In this document: positions 25,801 to 37,258 of the stretch, piece by piece
Position numbering within the stretch: the stretch's first letter is position 1
Layout of the letters: each line of letters begins with the position of its first letter
Notes under the pieces: generated by a model
Database searches by the model: none
What the model was told of the DNA's origin: nothing
The model's input: only the letters and a program-made list of their open reading frames with translations
Assembly (NCBI GenBank): GCA_013399015.1
Contig: VWZX01005770.1
Span: 124,240 to 188,239 of the forward strand
DNA length: 64,000 nt
Direction: 5' to 3'
DNA from: Galbula dea
Lineage: Eukaryota; Chordata; Aves; Piciformes; Galbulidae
Position numbers and translations under genes: made by a program

Positions 25801-27682
25801 GTATCATGACAACAAATCCTGAAGAGCAACTAGCAAGACTTTCATTTTCTAGCCTTCGAGTGGCAAGGCACTGACATCCCTTGCTATTGATCCCTCAGAC
25901 AGACAACATTACCCTCTACCTCCCACCTCTGTACTCATCTCATGCCAAGTCCTTCAACCACACAAGGTACAAGAACAAAATGTTCAATCTGTCTTTGAAG
26001 CAAAAACAGTATCTCAAGAGCTTTGTATGGACTTAGGTCATTAGATTCCCCCCTGAAGGACAGGAGATCCCTGAAGGAATGAAAAGAAATAAGTGAAGTT
26101 TTGTCCAAATTTGAAAGAAGTCAGGAGTCATGTAACTAACTGCCATTTGATGCTGCCACCTGGTTCAAATCTAGAGATGAGTCAAGGAAAAGAGAAGCTA
26201 TGATTCTGAGTGCAAACTGAAGAGATCCTCTGCTCAAACCAAATGCTATCTGTCTCTAACAAAGTCAGCCATGGTGATATGGTTGGTCCTTAAATACCCA
26301 CAGTGCCTGACTCTTTTCTGGATGTCCAGGCTCCCTGGAACTCAATGTTCATGTTAACAATGAGTATATATTCTTCAAATGCCAGGCACTTTCTGGCACT
26401 TCCATGTACTAGATGCCTTGTACTCACTGCTCACTGAGCACGGCTTACTTCTAATTGAAGCTTACACCTTTTGGAAATGTTTGTAACCATCTCCAGCTTG
26501 TTACCTGAAGGCCTCATAGTCACCTCACTTGTCATCTGCAAGCTCTTCCTGGAGAGGTAGGTCACTATTGTTCACAGGCACAATGGAGGAGAAAGGTGAA
26601 CCAGGTTTATCTTTGATAGCTCCAGACCTTTGCAGGCTCTCATAGAAGCAGAGCTAAACTGGCAGTAGTATCACAAGTGCTGGTAGATACCATGGGGAAA
26701 AAAAATCACAGTCTTGCTAGCATAGGCATTTCTAGTTTGTTTTCTTTCTAAAGGGACTCTCCAGCACAAAGCTCGTTCAGCAGTCTTCGGAGGCATCAAT
26801 TATTCTCTTTCTAAGGCTGAAGAAAGGCTATTTTTTTAATCTCTTGTGGTGCTGTAGGTATACCTCAAGACTACTTTTGCACATAGGTGGTCCCTCTCAT
26901 TTTGAAATGCAAAACAAGTAACTGTACATGCAGAAAGACTTTTCCAGATTCATATGTAATCTGCTGCTAAGTTGGGGCGTTCCAGTCCAGCACTGCACAT
27001 AACCATAACACATAAGCATAAATTCTGAGAGGTTAAACGTGCTTTAAGAGGAGGTGATTGATCTGGAGAAGAGATATTTCTGATGATGAGTTGATGTATC
27101 TGGTAGTGAAGACTGAGCCTATGATACTCATCTTCTGGATTCCCAGCTGGGGGTAGTGTGTAGTAGTACTGCTGATCACAGTGGAGCTTTTGCAGCATAG
27201 GCCAGCAGAGGACCCAACCTATGCAGAACAATATGAATATCAATTCCTCTGTTTTCTTCTTTCCTTATTAAAACTGGTGTGATTCCTCTCTCTGATGAAG
27301 TGGCAAACCTATCCAGGATACCAGCTGGCATGGTGTAAGTCTGGACAGTGGTCTCCCTTCACAGTAATTTGTGAAACTTTCACAAGAAGGAGTTTAACAT
27401 GGTAGAAAGCTTTATTTCTTGATCCTCAAATCAAATCTCCATGTATGCAGAGAAGGCAGGCTATACATAATGTTTGTAGGGTTTTATAAACTATTCTAAG
27501 TAGCAAATATTATCTGTTAACTTTATTTGCAATTGGTACATGCAGCTAAGGGAAACAAATTAACTGCTGCTGAATTAATTTGCAGCCTATCCAGAAACTT
27601 TTTTGCACTTTGTCTGGAAGGATTCCAGGCAGCAGAGCAGCTGGCATGCAAAAAGTGGGTGGCTTCCTAGGAAAGAAAGTGG

Positions 27683-27713
27683 CTTTTTTTTTAAAATTTT
27701 TTTTTTAATATAA
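27683..27713. repeat. T-rich tract
   Basis: Two poly-T runs separated by AAAA, followed by AATATAATTTG. It is a low-complexity tract inside an AT-rich, otherwise unique segment. Confidence 0.85.
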
Positions 27714-28654
27714 TTTGTTTACAGAAATATCTGCCTTTAGTAAGATTTACTTCTGCCAACCTGCCTGGAGTGGTCAATTTTAAAGGGAACATGTCGAGTC
27801 AGACTGGGCTTTGTTTATTACCTTCTGGGCAAGCTACAAACCTTTGAAAAGAAGCAGCCTTTTCCTCTCATGGCTCTCCTTAGGGTGTGAAAAAAGTTCC
27901 TAGAGGTGTCCCCCTCCTCTGCTACAGATGAGACCAAAGCAACTCCTTTAAACTAAGCACTTAAGTTTTTCATGGTCCCTGGGAGATCAGGAAGATTGTG
28001 TGGCATTTTAGGGGCTTGCTGGTGGCTGAAGGTGAACTCAGCATGTGCCTCTCTCAAGGACTGATGATCAGAGCTCTCTTGGGCTTCAGACAGTTTTTGT
28101 CTAGGGGAGAGCTTTATAAACAAACTTCTTTCTTTTCTAATAACCTGCCCCATTTCTTATGCCATTGCTCCACTGTGTTTGGGGTACTTTCTGAGGTGAA
28201 TGGGCAGGATTTGCCCTCCTGACACACATCCCCAGAGGCAGAAGTGGTATGCTGAGCCCTGGCACCACAGCACCAGTGACAGTGAGAAGAAGCCAGGCAC
28301 AGCATGCAAGAGAAACAACAAATGCATTTTCTAAAATGCTTCTTCCCCAAAAAAATCACTTCTTCCAAAAATGCAGCTACTAAAAATGTTCCTTCATCTC
28401 TTCTGTGCAAGTTTGTTTTGTGTTGCTGGTCGGGGCCAGGCACCCCATCAGTCATGGCCTTGGGCTCTCCTGCTTCCATGGCCCTCAGCTCACACTTATT
28501 CCAGTGGTAATAACAACACTGCTAATAAGGGTAATGACTGCAGAGCTGTAAGAGTATATCTGATGTTTTCACAGGTGATGTAACTTTTCTTGAGATGGAG
28601 ATATGGCTCCAACCCCTTCAGCTATACTTTTATTACACTCCATTTTCTTTTATC

Positions 28655-28668
28655 TTTTTTTTTTTTTC
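28655..28668. repeat. Poly-T tract
   Basis: An uninterrupted run of about 14 T following TTTTATTACACTCC. It could be the reverse-complement tail of an old insertion, but nothing recognisable flanks it. Confidence 0.8.
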
Positions 28669-31600
28669 TTTACATACAGTTCTGATTCTGGTATAAAACA
28701 GCTGACACACACATAGACAAGTTTCCACAAGCAATTAAAAGTTTGGGTGCAGGCACTGGTGTCTTATAAATGACATTTCTATTGAGGAAGGGAGGAAATA
28801 CAATGGCAAAGAAAATGTTTTAACTTTTTAAACAACAATGATAAAAAGTTTGAAGTCATTTCCTAGAAGAGAAAAAAATTAAAAGCCAAGTTACTACATT
28901 AAGTACAATACAAATCCTTCATCAGTAATATAAATCAGACAAAGTATTTTGAAAACTCTGAGAGGGTAAGCAGACCCTCAATTGCACAGAGATGAAAATG
29001 GCACCAGATGGAAGAAGGGACATTTGTCATTTGTGATTGTCTCCCAGTGCCAAGGTTCACTGCAGCATTGCTTTTGAGGCTGCTTGGAGATGTGTTATGA
29101 TGAAGTTGGATCTTACAGTAGCACAGAGCTGGAGCAACTCTATTTGGAATCCAGGGGCTATGCTGAAGTTGTACCTCTGGCATTAATGAGTCTGGCTTTG
29201 ACTCCATGTCATCCTGTGACAAAGGAGAGCCAGCTTGGAGCTGAAGCCTGCTAGGATGTCCACCAAGAAGGTTGTCCTTGGGTGCATACCTCTGAGCCTC
29301 CTCAAGGACACAGCATGCACCTTTCTGGAACCCCAGGAGGATTTCACCCTCAGTTTGGCACCATCACTGGTGCTTGGAGGAAGCACTCGAGACAGCGTGG
29401 GCAGGCAGCATGGGCTGGCATGAGAGGGAAGGTATGGCCCCCATAAAAGAGGCTGGAAATATGCCATGGTATGCTGGTTTTGGGCATGCTGCCTCGCTGC
29501 TGGGCTGGGGCTTCTTGGGGCCATGAAGGATATCTGGGAAATCCCATGGGAAGTGCTACAACCAGGCTGGACCAAAGCACCCCCATATTTAACCCAGACA
29601 TATCCTTAGAGGGGTGTGGTAGACAGAGGGTGACATTTAACAGCTTTGCACAGTGCTGTGACCAGCTACAAGACTCCATTTTTTTTCCCAACTAAGTGTG
29701 TACCTGGGCCAGAGTCCAGGCATCTCAGCCACTGCAATGGGCTGAGCAGAGGCAGCCCACATCCCTGCCTCACCAAGGGACCCCATGGCCATCCCTTGGC
29801 CACCGTGTCACCCCACACCAGCTTGTAGGATTGCTACCAGCTTTGCTTGAACCTCAGGGTGGCCAAACCTGTGCCCTGAGATACACCATTCCTCCTGCCC
29901 CATGTGCTCCAGCTGTCTGAGTAACGCTGCAAGGATCAGACACAGGGATGCTGGTAGAGATGCTGGGCACGGGCCAGTGCCCTACCAGCCTCACTGTGTG
30001 AAGGGCCCCTCCCTGGCACCCAAAATCTGTGGAGAGCATGTCCCCACCAGAGCCAAGAGTGAATACCAGAGGCATGAATCCTGTCCTAACAGCTCTGGGT
30101 TTGCAGAGCTTAATTAAAATGATGGAAGGGCTGCAGGGCCGGGCAGGCTTCCTGGCACGCGGCTGGTGGCAGTGGTGGGGGCCATTGGCTCAGCTGCTTT
30201 TTGCTGCCAAAGGGTGCAAGCCAAGGGAGGTCAGCTCCTGCCTGCTCCTCTGCTGCCTACCTTGTTCTTGCTACCACTGTCTTGGGAAGCTCATCTTTAG
30301 CTCATCTCCCAACGACAGAGAGAGATTCACCTAGTGCTCAGGTCCCAGCCTTGCCTGGAGCTACAGTTGGTTTTGCCCTGTTTCTGTAAACATATCTTTT
30401 CTCAGACCTATTTGGGAGACCCACTGTGGTCTACACCAAAGGACACTGTTGTCATTTTTCTCTTCACGTTAGGCACGACCAACATCTGATGTTGCAAGTT
30501 CAGGCTGTTGTGAAGGGGGGACCTGAGCATTAGGCAAATACTTGTGTTCATACAAAATACTCTCAAAGTAAACACAAGGAGGAGAAACCTTTCACAGATC
30601 TGGTTGCACATTACCACGAGGCATTGGTGCTCCTCTTTCACCTTTCCACAAAAACTCCCTTCTCCTCTCCCCATCCACATTCATTTGTGTGTTTGAGAAA
30701 TCAGGGGTAAATGCCATAGGAAGCATGTTCATGCATCTAGAATATCTCATCCAACCCTCAGTGCCTCCTCTCTTTGCTGCCTTTCTATAGGAATAAATAT
30801 TATCAGAATGCAGTTGGTTTCCAAAGAGCTTGAATTCTTACTCATTTTGTGTCTGGATCCTTCACTGATCTTAAAACTTGACTATCTTTCCAACATGTAG
30901 CAAGATGTCACAGGAACCACAAAAGCCTAAGATAAACACATTTTGGTTTCCTGGAGCTTGCTGGCTCTTACAGTGCCCTCAGGTATTCTCACTGCTCTTT
31001 CTATTCAGGGGCATAGCTGTGCTGCTTCAAGGACAAATATTCCAATTATAGATAAAGCAGAGAGCTCTCAGAGGCAGGTGTTAACATTTAGCTTATAGCT
31101 CCAGCTTTTGCAGTGCCTCTTTCAAGGTTTCCAGGCAGTATATGTAATCTCCTCTGTCTGCAGGTCTCACAGTGCTCTAGGCACACATTGCTGTCACCTT
31201 CCATTAAAATGGGAAATGTCCAAATGACATCTCTGAAACATGAGAGCAGGGACGGAGACATGACAGGCTTGTGGAGCACCCCAAGTCCACAGAATAGCAA
31301 GAGTGACTGCCCCAAAACCAGTCAGTGGCTAAACTACAGATAGGATTGCAAAGCTGGTGGCTGCGGAGAGCAGCCAGGGGATTTGCTTTCCTCCCCTGCT
31401 CAGCTGTTAGAGGACATCCTTGCATCACTGACCTCTGCTTTGCCACGGATGAGGTGGAATGCTATGGATATATAACTCAAAACTATGGAACAGCAACAGA
31501 ATCTACACAAGCACTGTTGCAATGAACATCCCATCCCAGGCAGGTAAACTATCATTTCTGAGTGGCAGAAGGGAGAAATTAAAAACAATATCAAAGACAA

Positions 31601-31812
31601 CCAATCTGTTTTCATGGAGCAGAGAACCCTCGGGATTAGTTCCTCTGTAATAACTAGTCCTGCAAATAAGCATCAAGTAAAAGCCCCTACCTTCATCAGT
31701 GATATTCTGTTCTACCATACTTTGCAGCTATCTTTTTCCATAGCCATGAGTAGCAGAGCATCAGAACTGTGTGGGCAAAGTATCAGACAGGGAATGGGAC
31801 ATAAGGAGTGCC

Positions 31813-31985
31813 AGTCCCCATTTTGATGTTATGATATTGGGCAAATCTTTTTCCTGCTCCACTGTTTATTCTTCCACACTTTGTCTGTCTTTTCTGTCCA
31901 GACTACAAGTTCTTTGGGACAGACACCATCTCTCAAAAAGTGTTTGCAACAATTCCCCTTGGTGGGCACTGAAGAACAAAATAAC
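31813..31985 (+). repeat. Ancient amniote L2/MIR-type 3' module
   Basis: ATATTGGGCAAATCTTTTTC (about 31834-31853) resembles the 'cttgggcaaatcacttaacc' core. It is followed about 60 bases later by CTACAAGTTCTTTGGGACAG (31903-31922), ACACCATCTCTC and TGTTTGCAACAATTCC. That second block matches the widespread reptile/bird module 'ttgtaagctctttggggcagggactgtctctt...tgtttgtacagcgcc'. The same module recurs at 48289. The ordered match over about 150 bases makes chance unlikely, while divergence is high. The family label (L2, MIR or L3-like) is tentative. Confidence 0.68.
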
Positions 31986-34893
31986 TCCTTAGTACATCAT
32001 AAAAATATTTAGTAAATAACAGACAATTGTGAGTCACTGCCCTGTAACTCCATGTCTGGTTCTTGGTAAGTATTTTTATACACAGCTAAGAGGTGTAAGG
32101 ACCTACACCCCATCTTCAAAAGGAGGAACCTAAGAGTCTTGACTCATGTAGAGTTAAAAGCATAACAGCTAAAGCAGGCAGAAGTCCTGCTCAGTTTCTG
32201 CAGCAGAGGCACCTCTCTCAGATGGGAAACAAGAGGACAGCTGGGACCAGTCCCTGACTTCAGCTGTCCCATTACATTGTGGCAACCACAAGTCCCTGAG
32301 CTCCCATTGTCACAGTCTTTTGAGTCACAGTTTCATTTCTTGACACTTTAAAATTTAGTGTTTGTTTTGTCTTGGTTTTTACTGACCTCTGAACAGAAAT
32401 TTGACTTCTTTATGGTCTTGTCTCACTATTTTAAAAAGTTTGCTGAAGAACAGCTATGGTCTGCTGTGCACTTGAAAAGCACCCAGCTTTGGGGACAGTT
32501 TCTTTTATGATCACTTTGTAAGGGATGTGTACTATTGCCTCTTTCTTTCTTCATGTGTTGCTCAATTTTCTGCATTCATTCGATTATCTGCTGCTTTCTC
32601 TTTATTTTCCTATAGGATCTTCTGGCTCTGTCGTACTACAGAGGGGATCCAGCTGGTACAGTTTGGTTTGGTGCTCCTGATCCACACAGAGGAGAGTTCA
32701 TATTGCTGAGAATGAGTCTCCTTACCTCCAAATCTATCAAACCTTGCACTGCTTTGACTGTGATCAAACTTTTTGATATCCCAGTGAAAAATCCTGGGCA
32801 ATCCTGGCAAATGCACATCATAAAAAATTGGATGAAGCCTGGATGTGTTAAAAAGACTGTGCATGCATATGTGATCTGTGAGGTTTTTGTGCCCAAGAAC
32901 TATTTCCAGAGCTGATAATGTTAGTTTGTCTCTAAGGCTCTCAGGTCTCTTTTCCACTGACTACTTCAGCAGTGCAAGTAAAACTGCTGTCAGATGACAT
33001 AGCAGGATGTGGTATAAAGCAGTGAGTTTGGTTTATCTTGGTGAGCTTGAAGGTCTGGTAAGTGTAGCAACTGGATCAGTCAGACGTTTGACCAGGTTCA
33101 GGGGTTCATTTGAAGAGGTGAGATGAAAAACTAGCGTGTTCTTTCTCTCATCAAAGAGCTTCACATGTATCCCCACAAATGAGGGAGCAATTTTTAAGCT
33201 TTTACCTGCTATAATCTTTTCTGACCAATCAAACCAACAATCAGCTTTTGTGTCCTCCCCTAAGGGCTGCATTAAAATGAGGATGTCCATACAACTGTGC
33301 TGTCAGGAGAAAAATCACTTCTGCTTCTTAGAAATGCATGGGAACAGTGAAAACCTGTGGCTATTCAGAAGGAAACTGAGTCCAGGAGAAAACAAGCAGT
33401 TCCTAGACCACTCACATTCTTTGTCCTCCAAATATCCATGCCATCAAAGCTTTGACCCAGGCCAGACTGTAAGGGCAAATTTACAAGAGGAAAATACTGC
33501 CTACTGCAGACCACTGCCACACTACTTCACAGCCTGATTCATGGAGCTTTGCTTCCCTGTGAAGTCCCCGTAAAAACCCTTTGCAGACAAAACTAGAGCT
33601 CCCAGGCGATCAGGTACACTTTATTCTGGCGAAAATGACAGGGTTGTTCACACTGGGTCCCAATGCATTCCTCCTGCTGCTTCTCCTTAAAAGGCATGAC
33701 CCACCTGGCCTGATCACCAACATGAATTAAGCAGCCTCATGCTCACCCTCGCATAGCAACTGCTGGATAGTGACAGATTTTAAGGGAATTGGTGGTTATC
33801 TGATACATAGTTGAGAAGCCACATTCAAGGCTATAATTGATCCTTGCTTTCTTTTCTTTGCCACAAACCCACCTGCTAACTGCAGCTCTTTCTATCAGGT
33901 TGTCCTCTAAAAAAAAATAGTGTTATTTTTTTTAAAAAAAGAGAAGGGATTAATCTTATAGCCTAGTTCAAATTACACAGGAGTTATTTGACAGAGCAAT
34001 AGCTGTGCACCGAGCTAAAGAACCAACCTGGGAGTAAAAAATCAAACAGGGCAGCTCCCTTAATACTTAAAGCCCAGAGATGAGGCTCAACTGGTGACAT
34101 GGTGTAATAGATTACACAGAGGACAGATTTCCATTTTTTTCTTTTCATTTTGAAGGGGTTCTATCATGCTGTGACACGTGTTCCAGGCTAGTGCTGCTTT
34201 ACCTTAAACTGCTCCCTTTGGGCAAATTTAACAGCTCACATCTTGCATGTTATTCCAGCTGTACTCAAAATGCGTGGCAGTGTGCTTTTAATTTGAAAAA
34301 TAAAGTCACATTGGTGCAAATAAATGAGACTGGAATCACTGATGTTGCAGATTATTTGAAGCTTGGGAAGTACCTAAGATTGAAAAAGAGTACCTCATTT
34401 ATGAGCAGGTTGATACAGAGGTTAAGACCTGAAATAGAGTCATTGGCCATGTCCTATAGCTAGGTTTGGTAATGTTTCTCAAATTATTCTTTCTACAGAG
34501 ATAAAAGCACTGTTTTATTTTCTCCCTTTTCTAGTTTTATGATCACAGAATACATTAACATGTATTCATTTTCTGCACTTTTATAGTTGCCTTTGCATGT
34601 TTATGAACACCAATGAACTTAACACAAAGACACTTGGAAACAGAAAGACACTGATTTATCAGCTTAGAGTTGAGAAAGAAGACCTGGGGTAGATAGCAGG
34701 GAAGAAGAAAGTGGCTGGAGCCAGCTGAGCATACCAAGGATGCTATGGAGAATGCAACATGCTTCACCAAACTGTCACCTGGATCTGCTGGTCACCCACA
34801 TGTCATCCTGAAATCCTATTTCAGCACCATGGAAAATTCTTTGTGGGAGAAAGAATCATGAAAACATGGCCTGGGACTCATAATCTGCTTGAC

Positions 34894-34940
34894 TGCCAGT
34901 ACTGGCAAGTCCTGATGTCAGGGCAACACAGCCCTGACAT
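34894..34940. repeat. Perfect palindrome followed by a 10-bp stem hairpin
   Basis: TGCCAGTACTGGCA (34894-34907) is a perfect 14-base palindrome centred on AGTACT. Seven bases later, ATGTCAGGGC (34915-34924) and GCCCTGACAT (34931-34940) form a perfect 10-bp inverted repeat around a 6-base AACACA loop. Both are read directly from the sequence. No function is known, and a structured RNA or protein-binding site cannot be told from chance without comparison. Confidence 0.85.
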
Positions 34941-34995
34941 TGGCTTTGGCCACTCTGCCATTTTGTGCCTCTATTTCCCCATCTGCAGAATTCCT
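34941..34995 (+). repeat. MIR/L2 core fragment
   Basis: GCCTCTATTTCCCCATCTGC (34967-34986) followed by AGAATTCC is a close match to the MIR/L2 core 'gcctcagtttccccatctgtaaaat'. Only this short core is recognisable. The upstream sequence contains the palindromic structures and may be part of the same old insertion. Confidence 0.5.
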
Positions 34996-35580
34996 CTTTT
35001 CACAGGCTCTGTCTGATCATCTCAGTTAATGCCCACAAGAAACAATGAGCCTGGCATAATGGTGACACAGATACATCACAAGGATGGAGATTTTAGAATA
35101 AAAAAGTGTTTCCTTTTGACAGCCTTACCAGCAAATTAACTGACAAAAGACCTGTTCATTGGAAAGGAGGTTGCAAAAATTAAAGTCTGACCTCAGCCAT
35201 GATTATACAGGACACTGGTGCAGTTAATAACACTGCAGTTCACAGAAATTGGGAAGGAAATTAAACCTCTGTTTGCAGAAGGAGCCCCTATAAGCCAGAC
35301 ACATACTGATTTTCCAGGGAGGGTAATTTCCAATTGAATAAACTACTACTCAAATGAGAAGAAAGAAGGTTGCTCCCATTCAGTGCAGTTGCATGCTAAG
35401 TCTGGGGCTCAGCTGCCAGGCCAGTATCTGCAAGGTGATGTTATACAGAGCACCACTCCAGGGGACACTTCTCCAAATTTTGAGGATTATTGCAGGTCAG
35501 ATTTGTTCAGGACAAAGCAGAAAGATGCCTGGCCTGAAACCCTGGCTTGAACATCCTTACCAAACCACCTACAGCTCACA

Positions 35581-35712
35581 TCATAGAATGGCTAGAGTTG
35601 GAAGGGACCTTTAGAGGTCGTTTAGTTGAACTCCCCTGCTGTGAGCAAGGATACCTATAAATAGATAAGGTTGCTCCTGGAACAGCCAGATTTTCACCTC
35701 CCTGCAATGGCA
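35581..35712 (-). mobile_element. CR1 LINE 3' end fragment (reverse orientation)
   Basis: The fragment begins with TCATAGAATGGCTAGAGTTG and GAAGGGACCTTTAGAGGTC, the reverse-complement signature of the CR1 3' terminus. CCCCTGCTGTGAGCAAGG, GATAAGGTTGCTCCTGGAAC and CCAGATTTTCACCTCCCTGC follow in the expected order. Only the 3' UTR is retained and no coding remains. The 5' edge of the element (right side) is set where similarity fades. Confidence 0.92.
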
Positions 35713-36557
35713 TATGCAAACATCTCTGTGAAGAGGTGGCAGATCCATGCCCTTGGAAGAGACAAAGTGACTGAGAAGTTTTTAGGTAGCAGAGCATCCC
35801 CAAGGCATCAAAATACACATAGTATTAGCAGCATTACTCATTAGCCATAATTTGTTAATTATTTGGGGTTTTTTTCCTAATATTCCGTTGGTCTTTCCCC
35901 CCTCCCCCAACTTTACTAAGTAATTTATGCTTATGTGGAGAGACATATAATAGGATATTGGGAAAAAGGAATTAAAAGTTTCAAGAAAGAAAATCAGGTG
36001 GAAAATTACATTTGATCTTTTAACTGAGACAAAGAGAGAGAAATGAAGAGATGTCAAGCTATGATCTGGGGCTGACAGGGAGAGGCACTTAAATACCACA
36101 TGAAGTTATACAGATTTGCTTTTCTTTGAGAAAAAGAAAATACTGGAATTGTCTTTAAGTTTTAGATTATTTTCTGGCAGATTTAATACCTCCTTTGTCT
36201 TTATTGTCCTTTAGAGCCAGTGCATCAGGCTTCCAGATAAAATGTGTTTCTGATCCTTGTGTTGGGTTTGCCTTTGTTGCTGCAACAGTGCAGCCTGTGA
36301 CAGTGTATCTGCATTACAGAACACACATGCTCTGTGGTCTGCCACAGATTCAGTGTTTTCTGCTTAGAGGTTGTTCTTGCTTAAAACATTCTTTTACCTA
36401 TTCTAAAGTATCCGTCTATGTCCTGGGGAATTTTAGAGAAATAATGTCTACTAATTTACTAAATCTGATGTGGGATTTTTTGCTTAAAAGACCTTTTCTG
36501 CCATAAATTTGGAATTTACATGAAAAGTTTTGGATTTTCCAAAATATAATATTTCTC

Positions 36558-36587
36558 AAAAAAAACCAACAACCCAAACCCAAACCT
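36558..36587. repeat. A/C-rich low-complexity tract (AAACC-type)
   Basis: A run of A followed by degenerate CCAAC, CCCAAACC and CAAACC units. The same A-then-AAACC texture occurs at 39885 and 59976. Such tracts can be worn poly-A tails or simple repeats. Confidence 0.75.
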
Positions 36588-37167
36588 CCTTTTCTGACAG
36601 GTAGATAATTTTGGCTTTACTTTTTTATTTCCTTTCAAATTACAGCTTGTCTTTGCTTTATTCTTCCTTTTGTCCTTTTAAGCCCAATACTATGCAGTTA
36701 TTGGAAAGTCACAGATGACAGATCTTGTCACCCTCTTTCTTCACTCTTAGAGTTAGATGTCTAGTGAAAGCTAAGCTAAGCCTTTTGCCCCTTCCCAGAG
36801 AGCGTGGGATAAACTGTCAGCTGGGTCTCTCTCTGCCTACTGTAAGGGGAGCCCAGAAGAGTAGCTCGAGTAAGCAGCTAGCTCTCAAATGGCTAAAATT
36901 GCGTCAGATGATTTGCACCCAGAGTGACTAGAAGACAAATGAGCCATGGGCAAACAGATGATTGTAAGAAAGCTGAAAAGAAAATGCAGCCTCAGATATC
37001 ATATGATCTACGTGACATTGAGTGACAAGTGAGGAACAAAGGGAGTTCAAATGAAGAGTAAGAAGGGGAAAAAGAAAGAAGAGAATTGCAATTTCAGGCA
37101 TTTTGAAATGATGGGGTTTTTTGATACACAGCTCAATATTTCTCATAGGTCTATCTTCTGTTTCCCT

Positions 37168-37258
37168 GCTCTAGGGAATCCTGCTCTGCTGGGGGGGTTG
37201 GACTAGATGATCTTTCGAGGTCCCTTCCAACCCCTAACATTCTGCTATTCTGTGATAT
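37168..37258 (+). mobile_element. CR1 LINE 3' terminus
   Basis: GGGGTTGGACTAGATGATC and GAGGTCCCTTCCAACCCC followed by ATTCTGCTATTCTGTGAT are the canonical plus-orientation CR1 3' end with a degraded octamer tail. Only about 90 bases are present, so this is a severely 5'-truncated insertion. It has no coding content. Confidence 0.95.

Larger units (their letters stand above)
19211..31812. other. Long CR1-free non-coding stretch
   Basis: Apart from one ancient MIR/L2-like block (19741-19870) and simple T-rich tracts (27683-27713 and 28655-28668), I recognise no repeat and no gene in about 12.6 kb. Open frames stay at or below about 136 codons and overlap in several frames. AT-rich segments around 24540-24960 and 27520-27800 have the texture of conserved non-coding DNA, with homeodomain-type TAATTA and AATTAA cores and few CpG. 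That is a visual impression only. The absence of young insertions over this length is itself notable. Confidence 0.55.
31986..35580. other. Non-coding stretch with a conserved-looking core
   Basis: No gene was recognised; open frames reach only about 133 codons. The segment 33600-34400 is dense in intact-looking transcription-factor-like cores (TAATTGATC, CCATTTTTTTC, AATAAATGAG, TTTAATTTG) and holds no recognisable repeat. It is the best candidate conserved non-coding block in the window. A palindrome and a hairpin lie at 34894-34940, directly before an old CORE repeat remnant. Confidence 0.5.
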
